This document shows, piece after piece, positions 26,501 through 35,097 of a DNA stretch of 64,000 nt. The stretch is from an uncultured Prevotella sp. (lineage in GTDB: Bacteria; Bacteroidota; Bacteroidia; Bacteroidales; Bacteroidaceae), in the NCBI RefSeq assembly GCF_946407605.1, contig NZ_CAMJOS010000019.1:1-64000 (forward strand). The letters are read 5' to 3'. Made by a program: the position numbers and the translations under genes. The notes under the pieces were generated by a model, which did not search any database, had not been told where the DNA came from, and saw only the letters and a list, made by a program, of their open reading frames with translations. How positions within the stretch are numbered: position 1 is the first letter of the stretch; each line of letters begins with the position of its first letter.

Positions 26501-26862
26501 TTCGTGGCTGAACCGGTAAACATACGTTTATCCTGCTTAACCACACCAGTCACCACCACTTCTTCAATCATTTTGGAATCAGACTCCATGGTCACTTTCA
26601 TGCCGTTCTTCGGCGTTAGGCGCTGGGTCTTATAACCAATATAACTGAATTCCAGTTTTTTACCCGCTGGTACCGTAATGGTGAATTTACCGTCCACATT
26701 GGTGGTCACACCCTGCGAACTACCAGCCACCTTGATAGTAGCACCGATAATCGGCTCACCATCATCTTGCGAGATAACTGTTCCCGTAATCTTGTTTTGT
26801 GCCATTGCCACTCCTACTGAGAGCAACAACCCAACCAAGAATGCTGTTAGTCTTTTCTCCAT
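23503..26862 (-). CDS. SusC/RagA family TonB-linked outer-membrane transporter
   Basis: A 1119-residue protein with signal peptide (1-21), a carboxypeptidase-regulatory-like domain (about 25-100, starting ITGTVISQDDGEPIIGATI), the TonB-dependent plug domain (about 115-235, with VRGATSIYGNSKPLWVIDGV), and a large C-terminal beta barrel ending in an aromatic residue (TVRLGF). Such proteins import large ligands with energy from TonB. It is first in an operon with susD-like, metallopeptidase, DUF4302 and repeat-protein genes. No SusR-type regulator, sigma/anti-sigma pair or glycosidase is next to it, and its N-terminus has no extra signalling domain. Confidence 0.96.
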   Translation of the reverse strand: MEKRLTAFLVGLLLSVGVAMAQNKITGTVISQDDGEPIIGATIKVAGSSQGVTTNVDGKFTITVPAGKKLEFSYIGYKTQRLTPKNGMKVTMESDSKMIEEVVVTGVVKQDKRMFTGSATKIDAEKAKLSGMADVSRSLEGRVAGVQVTNVSGTFGASPKIRVRGATSIYGNSKPLWVIDGVIYEDNVDVSADELASGDAKTLISSAVAGLNSDDIESFTVLKDGSATSIYGARAMAGVIVITTKKGGKGRASVNYTGEFTTRLKPSYRDYNIMNSQEIMGVYKEMADKGWLSLENLVNSQNTGIYGYMYQQLRNYDATTGTFGLENTEAARNAYLQEAEFRNTDWFDLLFSNSVQQNHSVSISGGTDRSSSYFSMSLMNDPGQYVSASKVQRYTFNGNTSYDILKNLTARLAAQGSFRNQEAPGSLNQSVDVVTGEVKRDFDINPFSFAMNTSRCLDPNISYTRFYSPFNIFNELENNYNDIDVHELMFRAELEYKPIKTVTLSGLVSTRLSQTRRQHNVMDNSNQANAYRAGVDAQDDNSTIRYSNPLLYTDPDNELALPESVLPEGGIKYQYDDKMRSNNYRFMAEYRDVYNDVHVVNALIGTELSTVRRTATTWTGWGYQYNNGGIVYTPYLWLKQRNEENTDYFSESFTQTNTLAYYTQAVYSFDQRYTINGTFRYEGTNRLGKSRSSRWLPTWNISGSYDMYNEKFMENFHSWLSQLKLRVSYSLTADTGPSYVTNAMAIYKTKNTWRPFTSAAESQIYIADLSNTELTYEKKHEFNVGVDFGFLRDRIAVNFDAYWRNNYDLIGAVFTQGAGGQIQKMANVADMRSRGIELGISTVNIQNSQFKWTSDFVYSFAKNEITSLETSSRAIDLVSGQGYALEGYPVRSLFSYKFGGLNSEGLPQVYNEKGELTVGDVNFQETSNLTDYLVYEGPSDPTWYGSFNNSFTYTFNKAGKLNLDVFITYSGGNKVRLDPVFSYGYSDLSALPREFKNRWMVSGDEALTDIPVIASRNQLDRYGSTALRTAYNSYNYSTARIAKGDFIRLKEVALTYSFPKELLGKTKLLNTASVKLAATNLCLLYADKKLNGQDPEFINSGGVASPITKQFTATVRLGF

Positions 26863-27120
26863 AAAGTTTTCCTAATTCTTTTCAATCTAATTTTTTTATA
26901 TTACTTTCGTTCATTCTCACAGTTTATGGTCTGTCTATTTACGACATTTCTATACCCTGTTAAATTTCGACCTGCAAAATTAATACTTTTTTTTCTATTA
27001 TCAACTATTTTTTTACCAAAAACGTATTTAAAACGTATTTTTTTTACTTTTATCAACGTAAAAGCGATAATATTTCATAAAAGCAACACTTTTTACGTCA
27101 ATCTGTCTTACGCAAAAAAG
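26863..27120. other. AT-rich intergenic leader of the SusC operon
   Basis: No gene was found. The minus-strand promoter box TAATTTTG lies at 26975-26982, with a weak TTG at the -33 position, implying a 5' leader of about 105 nt before SusC. The rest is A/T-rich sequence upstream of the promoter. Confidence 0.6.
26975..26982 (-). promoter_or_regulatory. promoter -7 box of the SusC operon
   Basis: TAATTTTG on the minus strand, about 113 bp upstream of the SusC start. A possible TTG element lies 19 bp further upstream. Confidence 0.65.
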
Positions 27121-27149
27121 AATGGGCCATCATTTCTGACGACCCATTC
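27121..27149 (-). terminator. hairpin after the infC-rpmI-rplT operon
   Basis: AATGGG (27121-27126) and CCCATT (27144-27149) form a stem, with A residues before it so that the minus-strand transcript ends in a T-rich run (CTTTTTTG). Confidence 0.75.
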
Positions 27150-27170
27150 ATTTCCTTAGTAAAATCTTGT

Positions 27171-27515
27171 TTACTTAACCTTTTCAACGATAGCCTTGAA
27201 TGCCTCGGGGTTGTTGAGGGCGAGGTCGGCGAGCACCTTACGGTTAATCTCGATACCAGCCTTTGAAAGAGCGCCCATGAGCTTAGAGTAGCTCATACCT
27301 TCAAGACGAGCGGCAGCGTTGATACGCTGGATCCACAGAGCGCGGAAGTTGCGCTTCTTGTTACGACGATCGCGATAAGCATAGGTGAGACCTTTCTCCC
27401 AGGTATTCTTCGCTACTGTCCAAACATTCTTGCGGGCTCCAAAGTAACCGCGTGTAAGTTTCAGGATGCTCTTACGCTTTGCTCTTGATGCAACGTGATT
27501 TACTGATCTTGGCAT
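27171..27515 (-). CDS. rplT: 50S ribosomal protein L20
   Basis: A 114-residue basic protein with the L20 pattern ([19 protein letters not shown], then [17 protein letters not shown]). It binds 23S rRNA early in 50S assembly. Length is normal. It is the last gene of infC-rpmI-rplT, 36 bp after rpmI. Confidence 0.98.
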   Translation of the reverse strand: MPRSVNHVASRAKRKSILKLTRGYFGARKNVWTVAKNTWEKGLTYAYRDRRNKKRNFRALWIQRINAAARLEGMSYSKLMGALSKAGIEINRKVLADLALNNPEAFKAIVEKVK

Positions 27516-27551
27516 AATTTCTGTACTTTAACTGTTAGACAATAGGGATAA

Positions 27552-27749
27552 TTAACGGAGACACAACAGGTCGCGAACCTGCTTCATGTTGGTCTGATCA
27601 ACGATTGTTGAACCTACCAAGTTACGCTTCTGCTTCTTGGTCTTCTTTGTCAGAATGTGGCTGTGGTAAGCGTGATGTCTCTTAACCTTACCTGTACCGG
27701 TGAATGAGAATCTCTTCTTAGCACCGGAATTTGTCTTTACTTTTGGCAT
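27552..27749 (-). CDS. rpmI: 50S ribosomal protein L35
   Basis: A 65-residue, very basic protein starting [20 protein letters not shown], with the L35 signature [21 protein letters not shown]. It is in the standard position between infC and rplT. Confidence 0.98.
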   Translation of the reverse strand: MPKVKTNSGAKKRFSFTGTGKVKRHHAYHSHILTKKTKKQKRNLVGSTIVDQTNMKQVRDLLCLR

Positions 27750-27829
27750 TGTTTTTAAATTTTAAAATTGTTATTAATAATCGGCAGCTACGCATATACC
27801 GGGCGCGCCACCCTTTCTTTCTTTTAAGG

Positions 27830-27853
27830 TTTGAGATTTGAGGTTTGAGATTT
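27830..27853. repeat. 7-bp tandem repeat at the end of infC
   Basis: TTTGAGA, TTTGAGG, TTTGAGA and a partial TTT run head to tail from 27830 to 27853, touching the infC stop codon. It is one of several 7-bp arrays in this window. Confidence 0.8.
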
Positions 27854-28556
27854 ACTCATCCTCTGTCTCTGTCAACTTCTTCAGTGCATCTGCACTAATC
27901 TTTGCGTTGGCAAAAAGACCGCCGTTAGCGGGAGTCTCTACATCAATATCGCTGACTGCTGCCTGATGCTTCTGTTCTTTGAGTTCTGCCTCATTAGCCT
28001 CACGGTCACGAGCCTGCTGACTCTTCTTGGCCACACCAGCCTTTTTAGGAGCGAGATAAAGGAACATCTTCTTACCTTCCAAGCTGGGCATCGACTCTAC
28101 CTTACCCACCTCTTCAAGATCGTTGGCGAATCGCAGCAACAGCACCTCGCCTTGTTCCTTGAACAGAATGCTTCGACCACGGAAGAACACATATGCACGA
28201 ACCTTATTACCTTCTTCCAGGAATTCTTTAGCGTGCTTCAGTTTGAACTGATAGTCATGTTCATCGGTCTGAGGTCCGAAACGTATTTCCTTAACCTCTA
28301 CTTTCACCTGCTTGGCTTTCATCTCCTTAGCACGCTTCTTCTGCTGATAGAGGAATTTGGAATAGTCGATGAGACGACACACAGGAGGATTGGCATTGGG
28401 AGAAATCTCCACCAGGTCTACACCTTGCTGGCGGGCCATATCCAGTGCTTCTTTCGTAGGCATCACCGACGATCCGCTCTCGCCTACAATACGGACCTCT
28501 CGTACACGAATCTGTTCGTTTACGCGGTATTGATTCTGTTTTTTGTCTGTCTTCAT
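27852..28556 (-). CDS. infC: translation initiation factor IF-3
   Basis: A 234-residue protein with the N-terminal IF-3 domain ([16 protein letters not shown]), the basic linker ([20 protein letters not shown]) and the C-terminal 30S-binding domain with [11 protein letters not shown]. About 55 extra C-terminal residues rich in Ala, Glu and Lys extend it beyond the usual 175-180, as is common in Bacteroidetes. ATG 28556 is chosen over the TTG one codon earlier. IF-3 controls start-codon selection and ribosome recycling. The usual upstream thrS is absent here; a divergent-type promoter lies upstream instead. Confidence 0.97.
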   Translation of the reverse strand: MKTDKKQNQYRVNEQIRVREVRIVGESGSSVMPTKEALDMARQQGVDLVEISPNANPPVCRLIDYSKFLYQQKKRAKEMKAKQVKVEVKEIRFGPQTDEHDYQFKLKHAKEFLEEGNKVRAYVFFRGRSILFKEQGEVLLLRFANDLEEVGKVESMPSLEGKKMFLYLAPKKAGVAKKSQQARDREANEAELKEQKHQAAVSDIDVETPANGGLFANAKISADALKKLTETEDE

Positions 28557-28581
28557 CAAGCTATTTTACGCAAATCGGCTG

Positions 28582-28612
28582 CAAAGGTACAACAATTCAG
28601 TGAATTAGCAAA
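28582..28612 (-). promoter_or_regulatory. promoter of the infC operon
   Basis: TTTG (28609-28612), 19 bp, TACCTTTG (28582-28589) on the minus strand, 26 bp before the start codon. It is a textbook match to the Bacteroidetes consensus. Confidence 0.88.
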
Positions 28613-28640
28613 ATTTTTCCACCACTTTTTTAAGTATCAT

Positions 28641-29333
28641 TCAGAAAAAGAGACCTTTAAACAGAAACCAGAGGACAGGCACCAGGAGGGCGGGCAGAAG
28701 ATTGAGCGTCTTGCAGTCCTTCAGGTTAAGGAGTGCCAAACCACTACCCGTAATCATCAGACCGCCCACAATCAACAACTCTGCCATGAGAGCATCGCTC
28801 ACTGCCTGACTCGATATCTGGGCAGTAACATAGAAGAATCCCTGCCAGAGGAACAGCACGGGTGCTGCCAGAATCATGCCGAATCCATAGGTAGAGGCAA
28901 AAATGGTAGATGACACAAAGTCAAGTGTGGCATTCGTATAGAGAAAAGTATGATCGCCTTTCAAAGCCGAGATGACAGGTCCCAGCATCGACAGCGGTCC
29001 AATGCAATAGAGCAGGATAGCTGTAGCCAGACCGTCAGCCAGGCTACGACCATTATTGTTTTTCGAGCGTTTCTCTATGAGACGATGGAAACGTCCGTCA
29101 ATATCAAGCTTCGTGCCCACCACGCTGCCGATGGCCAGCGCCACAATGAAAAGCACAGGATACTGACTCTTGGGCAAATGGGTAATGGTGGCATTCAGGC
29201 CAATGGCCAGTGATGCCAGTCCAAGGGCGTCATAGAGACCTATTTTATATTTCTCTTTAATGCCCCTACTCAGTAGCGACCCTACGACAGTACCAACGAT
29301 GATAGCTGCTGTATTGACAATAGTTCCTATCAT
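28641..29333 (-). CDS. DUF554 family membrane protein
   Basis: A 230-residue, strongly hydrophobic protein with about seven membrane helices. MIGTIVNTAAIIVGTVVGSL at the N-terminus and the Gly-rich helices with DALGLASLAIGL match the DUF554 (YdfK/YqgA-like) family of inner-membrane proteins of unknown transport role. It has its own TAACTTTG box at 29353-29360 and is divergent from aroB. Confidence 0.9.
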   Translation of the reverse strand: MIGTIVNTAAIIVGTVVGSLLSRGIKEKYKIGLYDALGLASLAIGLNATITHLPKSQYPVLFIVALAIGSVVGTKLDIDGRFHRLIEKRSKNNNGRSLADGLATAILLYCIGPLSMLGPVISALKGDHTFLYTNATLDFVSSTIFASTYGFGMILAAPVLFLWQGFFYVTAQISSQAVSDALMAELLIVGGLMITGSGLALLNLKDCKTLNLLPALLVPVLWFLFKGLFF

Positions 29334-29352
29334 TTTGTAACGAATTTGCGTG

Positions 29353-29360
29353 CAAAGTTA
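29353..29360 (-). promoter_or_regulatory. promoter -7 box of the DUF554 gene
   Basis: TAACTTTG on the minus strand, 19 bp before the start codon. No -33 box is obvious. Confidence 0.6.
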
Positions 29361-29402
29361 CGAAAAAACATCAAAAACCCTCGTTATTCTCATGTTTTTT
29401 AG

Positions 29403-29410
29403 TAATTTTG
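29403..29410 (+). promoter_or_regulatory. promoter -7 box of aroB
   Basis: TAATTTTG on the plus strand, 28 bp before the aroB start codon, divergent from the box for the DUF554 gene. Confidence 0.65.
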
Positions 29411-29438
29411 CACAGGAAAAATCAGACTTACACTAAAT

Positions 29439-30488
29439 ATGGAGAAGCAAAAAGTCATTATCAGCAACCAACTGGAACAGATTCTCAGTGAGGAAATTGC
29501 GGCATGCAAGGCTAATCATACCTTCATACTCACCGACGAGACAACCCTTCGGCTGTGTCTGCCTGTGGTTAGCAGCTATGCCTGTCTGCAGGGAGCAAGA
29601 ACCATCACTATCAAAGCCGGCGACACACACAAGGATTTAGAGTCTATCAGTCATGTATGGAACGAGCTGCAACGCATGGGTGCCACACGTCACTCCTTAT
29701 TAATTAATCTGGGCGGTGGCATGGTGACTGACCTGGGCGGTTTTGCTGCATCGACTTTCAAGCGAGGCATCTCCTTTATCAACATCCCCACCACCCTACT
29801 CTCAATGGTTGACGCTTCTGTAGGTGGCAAGACAGGTATCAACTTCGGAGGACTGAAGAATGAGATTGGTGTCTTCAACAACGCCAGTTGCGTCATCCTC
29901 GACACCATATTCCTTCAGACGCTCGACGAAGAGAACATCCTTTCGGGTTATGCCGAGATGCAGAAGCATGGGCTTATCTCAACAGAAGAGCATTGGGCCG
30001 AGTTGATGAACTTCGACATCGAAAAACCCGACCTCAAAGAATTAGGGGATCTAGTAGCCAAGAGCGTACAAGTGAAGGAGCGCATCGTCACCGAAGACCC
30101 CACAGAGAAAGGTATCCGCAAAGCCCTGAACCTTGGACACACCGTAGGTCACGCCTTCGAGTCGCTGGCCTTGCAACGCAAACCCGTACTTCATGGTTAT
30201 GCTGTAGCTTGGGGGTTGGTTTGCGAACTCTATTTGAGTGTAGCGAAGACCGGCTTCCCTGTTGACAAGATGCGACAGATGACCCGTTTCATCTTTGAGC
30301 ATTATGGCAGGATGTCCATCACCTGCGACGACTACCCTGCCCTGCTGGAGCTGATGACTCACGACAAGAAAAATACTGGTAGCGATATCAACTTCACGTT
30401 GTTGGGTGGCATTGGTGATATCCGCATCAATCAGACAGCCACAAAAGAAGAGATAGAAGAAGCTTTGGACTTCTATCGCGAGGGCTAA
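29439..30488 (+). CDS. aroB: 3-dehydroquinate synthase
   Basis: A 349-residue enzyme with the NAD-binding loop GGGMVTDLGGF near residue 88, SMVDASVGGKTG near 122, and the metal-ligand histidines in the NLGHTVGHAFE segment near 231-241. It converts DAHP to 3-dehydroquinate, step two of the shikimate pathway, which also supplies chorismate to the neighbouring menaquinone genes. It is a single gene on the plus strand, tail-to-tail with menE. Confidence 0.97.
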   Translation: MEKQKVIISNQLEQILSEEIAACKANHTFILTDETTLRLCLPVVSSYACLQGARTITIKAGDTHKDLESISHVWNELQRMGATRHSLLINLGGGMVTDLGGFAASTFKRGISFINIPTTLLSMVDASVGGKTGINFGGLKNEIGVFNNASCVILDTIFLQTLDEENILSGYAEMQKHGLISTEEHWAELMNFDIEKPDLKELGDLVAKSVQVKERIVTEDPTEKGIRKALNLGHTVGHAFESLALQRKPVLHGYAVAWGLVCELYLSVAKTGFPVDKMRQMTRFIFEHYGRMSITCDDYPALLELMTHDKKNTGSDINFTLLGGIGDIRINQTATKEEIEEALDFYREG

Positions 30489-30512
30489 ATCAACACTATC
30501 GAAAGAGCTATA

Positions 30513-31478
30513 TCAATGGTTCATGCATAATTGCTGCGCTTGATATCGGGCAGGCTTACCTGTCTCCGTCATGGGTAAGGCGTCAACATGCAAATAGCAA
30601 CGCGGTTGCCAGTACTTGGGCAGCACACGTTGACAGACACTTTTAACATCTTCAATATCCATCGACTCGGTGAGCAAGACCACTTGTTCTCCGAATTTCT
30701 CATCTGGTCGTTTTGAAATCATAAAAGGCACCGTCAGATACGGGTGCAGCAACCGTTCCACCTCCTCCATCTGAATCTTGATGCCGCCAGAACAGATGAC
30801 ATTGTCTTTGCGGCCTAAGATACGGAAGCCCTTATCGGAGAGCTCAGCAATATCGTTGGTGATAAGCGGTCCGTCATGCACAGCGGGAGCATCAATCACC
30901 AGACAACCCTCATCCGTCGACGACAAACTTACGCCCTCAAAAGGCACATACCACTCGCTGGTCTCAGGCCCACTGAGACGGCGAAGAGCAATATGAGAAA
31001 GCGTCTCCGTCATTCCGTAAGTACTCCAGACTGCATTGGGGAAGGTCTTCAGCTCCTGAGCCATCGACTCATCGATGGCACCGCCACCAATAATAAGATG
31101 CTTAATAGCTTTCAGCCGTTCCCGTTCCTCAGGTACTTGCAGGGAGTTATAAACCTGCATCGGTACCATCGCCGCAAAATCGACTGGCTCAGCTACCGTT
31201 TCCAGAGGATGTCCGCTGGGAGCGACAGTAATGAGCCGCAGACCACAGGTCTGAGCCCTCACCACCATCATCTTACCTGCAATATAGTCAAGCGACATAC
31301 AAAGCAAAGCGCTGTCGCCTGCCTTCAATCCAAGGAAGCCACAGGTGATACGGGCCGAAGCCTCCATGCGCCGTTTCTCTACCAGCATGGGCTTGGGCTT
31401 ACCTGTCGACCCGCTGGTATGCACCAATACGGTGGGACTGTCGTTATGCCATTCTTTTAGGAATGCTTCGAGATCCAT
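30513..31478 (-). CDS. menE: o-succinylbenzoate-CoA ligase
   Basis: A 321-residue AMP-binding enzyme. The phosphate-binding loop HTSGSTGKPKP lies near residues 20-30, YGMTET in the middle, and the GRKDNVICSGGIKI hinge near 230. MenE activates o-succinylbenzoate with ATP and CoA in menaquinone synthesis. At 321 residues it is short for the acyl-CoA synthetase family because the N-terminal lobe is reduced, a form seen in Bacteroidetes MenE. It overlaps menC by 22 bp and is the last gene of menB-menC-menE. Confidence 0.9.
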   Translation of the reverse strand: MDLEAFLKEWHNDSPTVLVHTSGSTGKPKPMLVEKRRMEASARITCGFLGLKAGDSALLCMSLDYIAGKMMVVRAQTCGLRLITVAPSGHPLETVAEPVDFAAMVPMQVYNSLQVPEERERLKAIKHLIIGGGAIDESMAQELKTFPNAVWSTYGMTETLSHIALRRLSGPETSEWYVPFEGVSLSSTDEGCLVIDAPAVHDGPLITNDIAELSDKGFRILGRKDNVICSGGIKIQMEEVERLLHPYLTVPFMISKRPDEKFGEQVVLLTESMDIEDVKSVCQRVLPKYWQPRCYLHVDALPMTETGKPARYQAQQLCMNH

Positions 31479-32476
31479 AGCTTGTCTCCTCTGATTTCCA
31501 GTGGCATCGGGATATTGTCCGTAAAGAGCTGTCCTGTGCCAAGACCTTGTGGAAAAGTGATAGAATCACCATATACGGAACTGCAGAACTGAGCGATAGC
31601 ATTCAGGCCGATGTTGCTCTCCAGGGCAGAGGTAATCCACGAACCGATACCCTCTTCACGAGCTATGTCTATCCACTCCCTGCAGCCCATCATGCCACCA
31701 TGCAACGATGGTTTCAACACGATATAGGCAGGTTTGATGATATGCAGCATCTGCCGTTTCGTCTCTGGGTCGTTCACGCCGATAAGCTCCTCGTCGAGGG
31801 CGATAGGTAATGGAGAGTCACGACAGAGCTCTGCCATCTTTGCCCATTGCTTCTGACGGATGGGCTGTTCTATGCTGTGAATGACATACTGTGACAACAG
31901 CTCCAGTTTATAAAGTGCCTCGTCAGGCGAGAAGCCACCATTGGCATCCAGGCGCAGTTCCACCTCATGATGCGAGAACCGTTCACGAATGCGCTTCACC
32001 AAGTCAAACTCCTTATCGAAGTCAATGGCGCCCACCTTCAGTTTCACACAGCGGAAGCCCTGCTTCAGTTTATCCTCCATGCGTTGTAGCATCTCCTCGT
32101 AAGAGCCCATCCACACCAAGCCGTTGATAGGTATGCCCTGTTCACCACGAGCAAAAGGCGTATCAAAAAGTTGAAAGTTGAAACTAATAAGTGCTGTCTC
32201 CAGTCCGAAGAGCATCGAGGGATAGTCACGCATCGCCTCATAGGGTATCTCACCAGTTTCTTCAACCTGGTCACAGAAGCCCCGTAACACCTTATTATAT
32301 ATATGGGGCTCCAAAGCGTCGCAACTCAGGTCCAACAATGGGGCACATTCCCCCACTCCAACGGTCATACCATCGGACACATGAACCAACCAGATACGCC
32401 GCTCCGTATATACCCCGCGACTGGTACCCGCTGGCTGCTTGAAATGGAGCACCCGCTCCTCAATATCTATCTTCAT
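31457..32476 (-). CDS. menC: o-succinylbenzoate synthase
   Basis: A 339-residue enolase-superfamily enzyme. KLKVG near residue 145 holds the catalytic Lys, LDANGG near 176 and ALDEE near 226 hold metal-binding acids, and LKPSLHGG near 256 holds the second Lys. It dehydrates SHCHC to o-succinylbenzoate. The start overlaps the menB stop by 4 bp (ATGA), so the two are translationally coupled. Confidence 0.94.
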   Translation of the reverse strand: MKIDIEERVLHFKQPAGTSRGVYTERRIWLVHVSDGMTVGVGECAPLLDLSCDALEPHIYNKVLRGFCDQVEETGEIPYEAMRDYPSMLFGLETALISFNFQLFDTPFARGEQGIPINGLVWMGSYEEMLQRMEDKLKQGFRCVKLKVGAIDFDKEFDLVKRIRERFSHHEVELRLDANGGFSPDEALYKLELLSQYVIHSIEQPIRQKQWAKMAELCRDSPLPIALDEELIGVNDPETKRQMLHIIKPAYIVLKPSLHGGMMGCREWIDIAREEGIGSWITSALESNIGLNAIAQFCSSVYGDSITFPQGLGTGQLFTDNIPMPLEIRGDKLWISKHS

Positions 32477-33330
32477 GGAATCTGGGGATATTGGTCAAAG
32501 TTGGGCTTACGCTTCTCGAGGAATGCCTTGCCGCCCTCCTGTGCCTCGTCGAGGAAGTAATACAACATGGTGCAGTCGCCTGCCAACTGCTGGATACCTG
32601 CCTGACCGTCGAGTTCGGCATTCAGTCCTGCCTTAATCATTCGCAGGGCTATGGGCGAACGCTCCATCATCGTCTCGGCCCAGCTCACACATTCGTCTTC
32701 CAGTTGGTCAATAGGCACTACCTTATTCACCATACCCATCTCCTCAGCCTCCTTTGCCGAATACTGTCTGCACATAAACCATATCTCGCGGGCTTTCTTC
32801 TGTCCCACGATACGAGCCAGATAGGAAGAACCGAAACCAGCATCGAAAGAACCCACCTTAGGTCCTGTCTGTCCGAAGATGGCATTCTCCGAAGCAATAG
32901 TCAGGTCGCACACTAGATGCAACACATGACCGCCACCGATGGCATAGCCATTCACCATTGCAATGACAGGCTTAGGCAGACGACGAATCTGCATCTGCAC
33001 GTCGAGTACTGAGAGGCGGGGCACACCCTCATCATCAATATAACCACCACGACCCTTCACATGCATATCGCCACCACTACAGAAGGCATGTTTTACGTCT
33101 GCAAGGCTCTTGCCCTCAGGCACCTCACTCATGGCTCCTGTCAGCAACACCACACGGATGCGCTGCAACTCACGACACTGTGCGAAAGCCTGGCTCAGTT
33201 CCAGCGTGGTCTTGGGGGTAAACGCATTGCGATATCTGGGACGGTTAATGGTAATCTTTGCGATACCGTTATACTCTTCGAAGAGAATCTCCTCGAATTT
33301 TCTAATCTCTTTCCATTCTCTTTGTGCCAT
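32473..33330 (-). CDS. menB: 1,4-dihydroxy-2-naphthoyl-CoA synthase
   Basis: A 285-residue crotonase-fold enzyme. [17 protein letters not shown] near residue 26, FCSGGD in the oxyanion-hole region, and [18 protein letters not shown] near 123-140 match MenB, as does the [17 protein letters not shown] active-site segment. It closes the second ring of the naphthoquinone. ATG 33330 is preferred to a start 10 codons upstream, which would lie close to the promoter box at 33357. Confidence 0.96.
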   Translation of the reverse strand: MAQREWKEIRKFEEILFEEYNGIAKITINRPRYRNAFTPKTTLELSQAFAQCRELQRIRVVLLTGAMSEVPEGKSLADVKHAFCSGGDMHVKGRGGYIDDEGVPRLSVLDVQMQIRRLPKPVIAMVNGYAIGGGHVLHLVCDLTIASENAIFGQTGPKVGSFDAGFGSSYLARIVGQKKAREIWFMCRQYSAKEAEEMGMVNKVVPIDQLEDECVSWAETMMERSPIALRMIKAGLNAELDGQAGIQQLAGDCTMLYYFLDEAQEGGKAFLEKRKPNFDQYPQIP

Positions 33331-33356
33331 TTCTCTGTTTGTTTTTAAATTATGCG

Positions 33357-33364
33357 GCAAAGTT
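33357..33364 (-). promoter_or_regulatory. promoter -7 box of menB-menC-menE
   Basis: TAACTTTG on the minus strand, 26 bp before the menB start and divergent from the kinase promoter at 33389. Confidence 0.65.
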
Positions 33365-33388
33365 ACGAATTATTTGAGAATTATTTAC

Positions 33389-33396
33389 TATCTTTG
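33389..33396 (+). promoter_or_regulatory. promoter -7 box of the nucleoside-kinase gene
   Basis: TATCTTTG on the plus strand, 21 bp before the ATG at 33418. Confidence 0.68.
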
Positions 33397-33417
33397 CAAC
33401 AAAATATTATCTACGCC

Positions 33418-35097
33418 ATGCTTCAAATCCGCTGTAAGAACAATAACGTGACAAAGAGCTTCCCAGAAGGAACCTCGCTACTCGATGTGTATCAGGAGTT
33501 TGCCGACGACATCAAACTCCCCTATCCTGTCATCTCGGCTAAAGTCAACAACGCCTCTCAGGGACTGAAATTCCGACTCTACCAGAATCGTGATGTGGAA
33601 TTTCTTGATGCCCGTGCAGGTAGCGGTCATCGTGTCTATGTCCGTTCGCTGAGCTTCGTGCTCTACAAGGCCACGCAGGATATCTTTCCTGGTTCAAAGC
33701 TCTTCATCGAACATTCGCTGTGCCGAGGCTACTACTGCAACTTCAAGAAGAAAGACGGGAGTCAGCTTATTGACAAGGATGTGGAGCAAATCAAACAGCG
33801 GATGCAGGAGATTGTGGACCTCGACATGCCGTTCCGACGTACGGAAGCTACTAACGAGGAGGCTATCCGCGTGTTTGCCGAACGTGGATTCTCGGATAAG
33901 GTGAAGTTGCTGGAGACCAGTGGTCAGATATATTCTGACTACTACACACTAGGCGACACCGTCGACTATTACTACGGACCGCTGGTGCCCAGTGCTGGCT
34001 ATCTGAAGGTGTGGGACTTAGAGCGCTATGAGGATGGATTGCTGCTGCGGGTGCCTGACTGGAACAACCCCAATCAGGTGGCAGAGAAAGTTGATCAGCC
34101 CAAGACTTACGAGATGTTTGCTGAGAAGACCCGTTGGGATATCATCATGCGCCTGTCGAATGCTGGCGACGTCAACAAAGCCATCATGCGAGGCCATGCC
34201 TCCGAACTCATCCAGGTGTCGGAGGCCCTGCAGGAAAAGAAGATTGTGCAGATAGCAGAAGAGATTGAGCGTCGCTTCCATCGCGAGAAGGATCCCGTGC
34301 GACTGGTGCTCATCACTGGCCCGTCGTCATCGGGCAAGACCACCTTCTGCAAGCGTCTCTCCATACAGCTGCTGGCCTGCGGCCTGCGCCCCGTCTCGTT
34401 CTCTACCGACGATTATTTCGTGAACCGCGTGGACACGCCAAAGCTACCCAACGGCGACTATGACTTCGACAACATCGAAACGGTGGAGTATTCATTGCTG
34501 GAGGACCATCTGCTCAAACTGATGCAGGGCGAAAGGGTGGAGATTCCTGAATATAACTTCGTTACTGGCAAGCGAGAGTGGAACGGCAAGAAGCTGAAGC
34601 TGGCTGGCGACACCATACTTATCATAGAAGGTATCCATGCTTTGAACCCGCTGTTGACGAAGAATATTCCCGATTCCATGAAATACAAGATCTACACCTC
34701 GGCGCTGACCAGTATCTCGTTGGATGACCACAACTGGATTCCCGTTCGCGACAACCGTTTGTTGCGCCGCATCATCCGCGACTACAACAAAGGAGCCTTT
34801 ACCGCCCAGCAAACCATAGCGCAATGGAAGAATGTGTGTGAGGCCGAGGACCAATGGATATTCCCCTATCAGGAGTCAGCAGACGTGATGTTCAACTCAG
34901 CTCTCAACATCGAGTTTGCCGTGTTGCGCACCCATGCCGAGATTATCCTCGCCTCAGTACCCAGGAACTGTCCAGAATATTCCGAGGCTCACAGGCTCTT
35001 GAAGTTCATTCATTTCTTCCTGCCTGTCAGCGACAAAGAGATTCCTCCCACCAGTATTATGCGTGAGTTTGTGGGCGGTTCCTCGTTCAAATACTAA
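33418..35097 (+). CDS. uridine kinase-like nucleoside kinase with TGS/ThrRS-like N-terminus
   Basis: A 559-residue fusion. Residues about 1-65 resemble a TGS domain (VTKSFPEGTSLLDVYQEF), about 70-200 resemble the second additional domain of threonyl-tRNA synthetase, and about 280-480 are a phosphoribulokinase/uridine-kinase domain with Walker A GPSSSGKTTF near residue 302 and the STDDYFVNR segment. This architecture is widespread in Bacteroidetes and Firmicutes. It is taken to be an ATP-dependent nucleoside kinase, but the role of the ThrRS-like part is unknown. The gene ends tail-to-tail with menD, the two stop codons overlapping by 4 bp. Upstream in-frame codons to 33352 are rejected because they span the promoter. 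Confidence 0.88.
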   Translation: MLQIRCKNNNVTKSFPEGTSLLDVYQEFADDIKLPYPVISAKVNNASQGLKFRLYQNRDVEFLDARAGSGHRVYVRSLSFVLYKATQDIFPGSKLFIEHSLCRGYYCNFKKKDGSQLIDKDVEQIKQRMQEIVDLDMPFRRTEATNEEAIRVFAERGFSDKVKLLETSGQIYSDYYTLGDTVDYYYGPLVPSAGYLKVWDLERYEDGLLLRVPDWNNPNQVAEKVDQPKTYEMFAEKTRWDIIMRLSNAGDVNKAIMRGHASELIQVSEALQEKKIVQIAEEIERRFHREKDPVRLVLITGPSSSGKTTFCKRLSIQLLACGLRPVSFSTDDYFVNRVDTPKLPNGDYDFDNIETVEYSLLEDHLLKLMQGERVEIPEYNFVTGKREWNGKKLKLAGDTILIIEGIHALNPLLTKNIPDSMKYKIYTSALTSISLDDHNWIPVRDNRLLRRIIRDYNKGAFTAQQTIAQWKNVCEAEDQWIFPYQESADVMFNSALNIEFAVLRTHAEIILASVPRNCPEYSEAHRLLKFIHFFLPVSDKEIPPTSIMREFVGGSSFKY

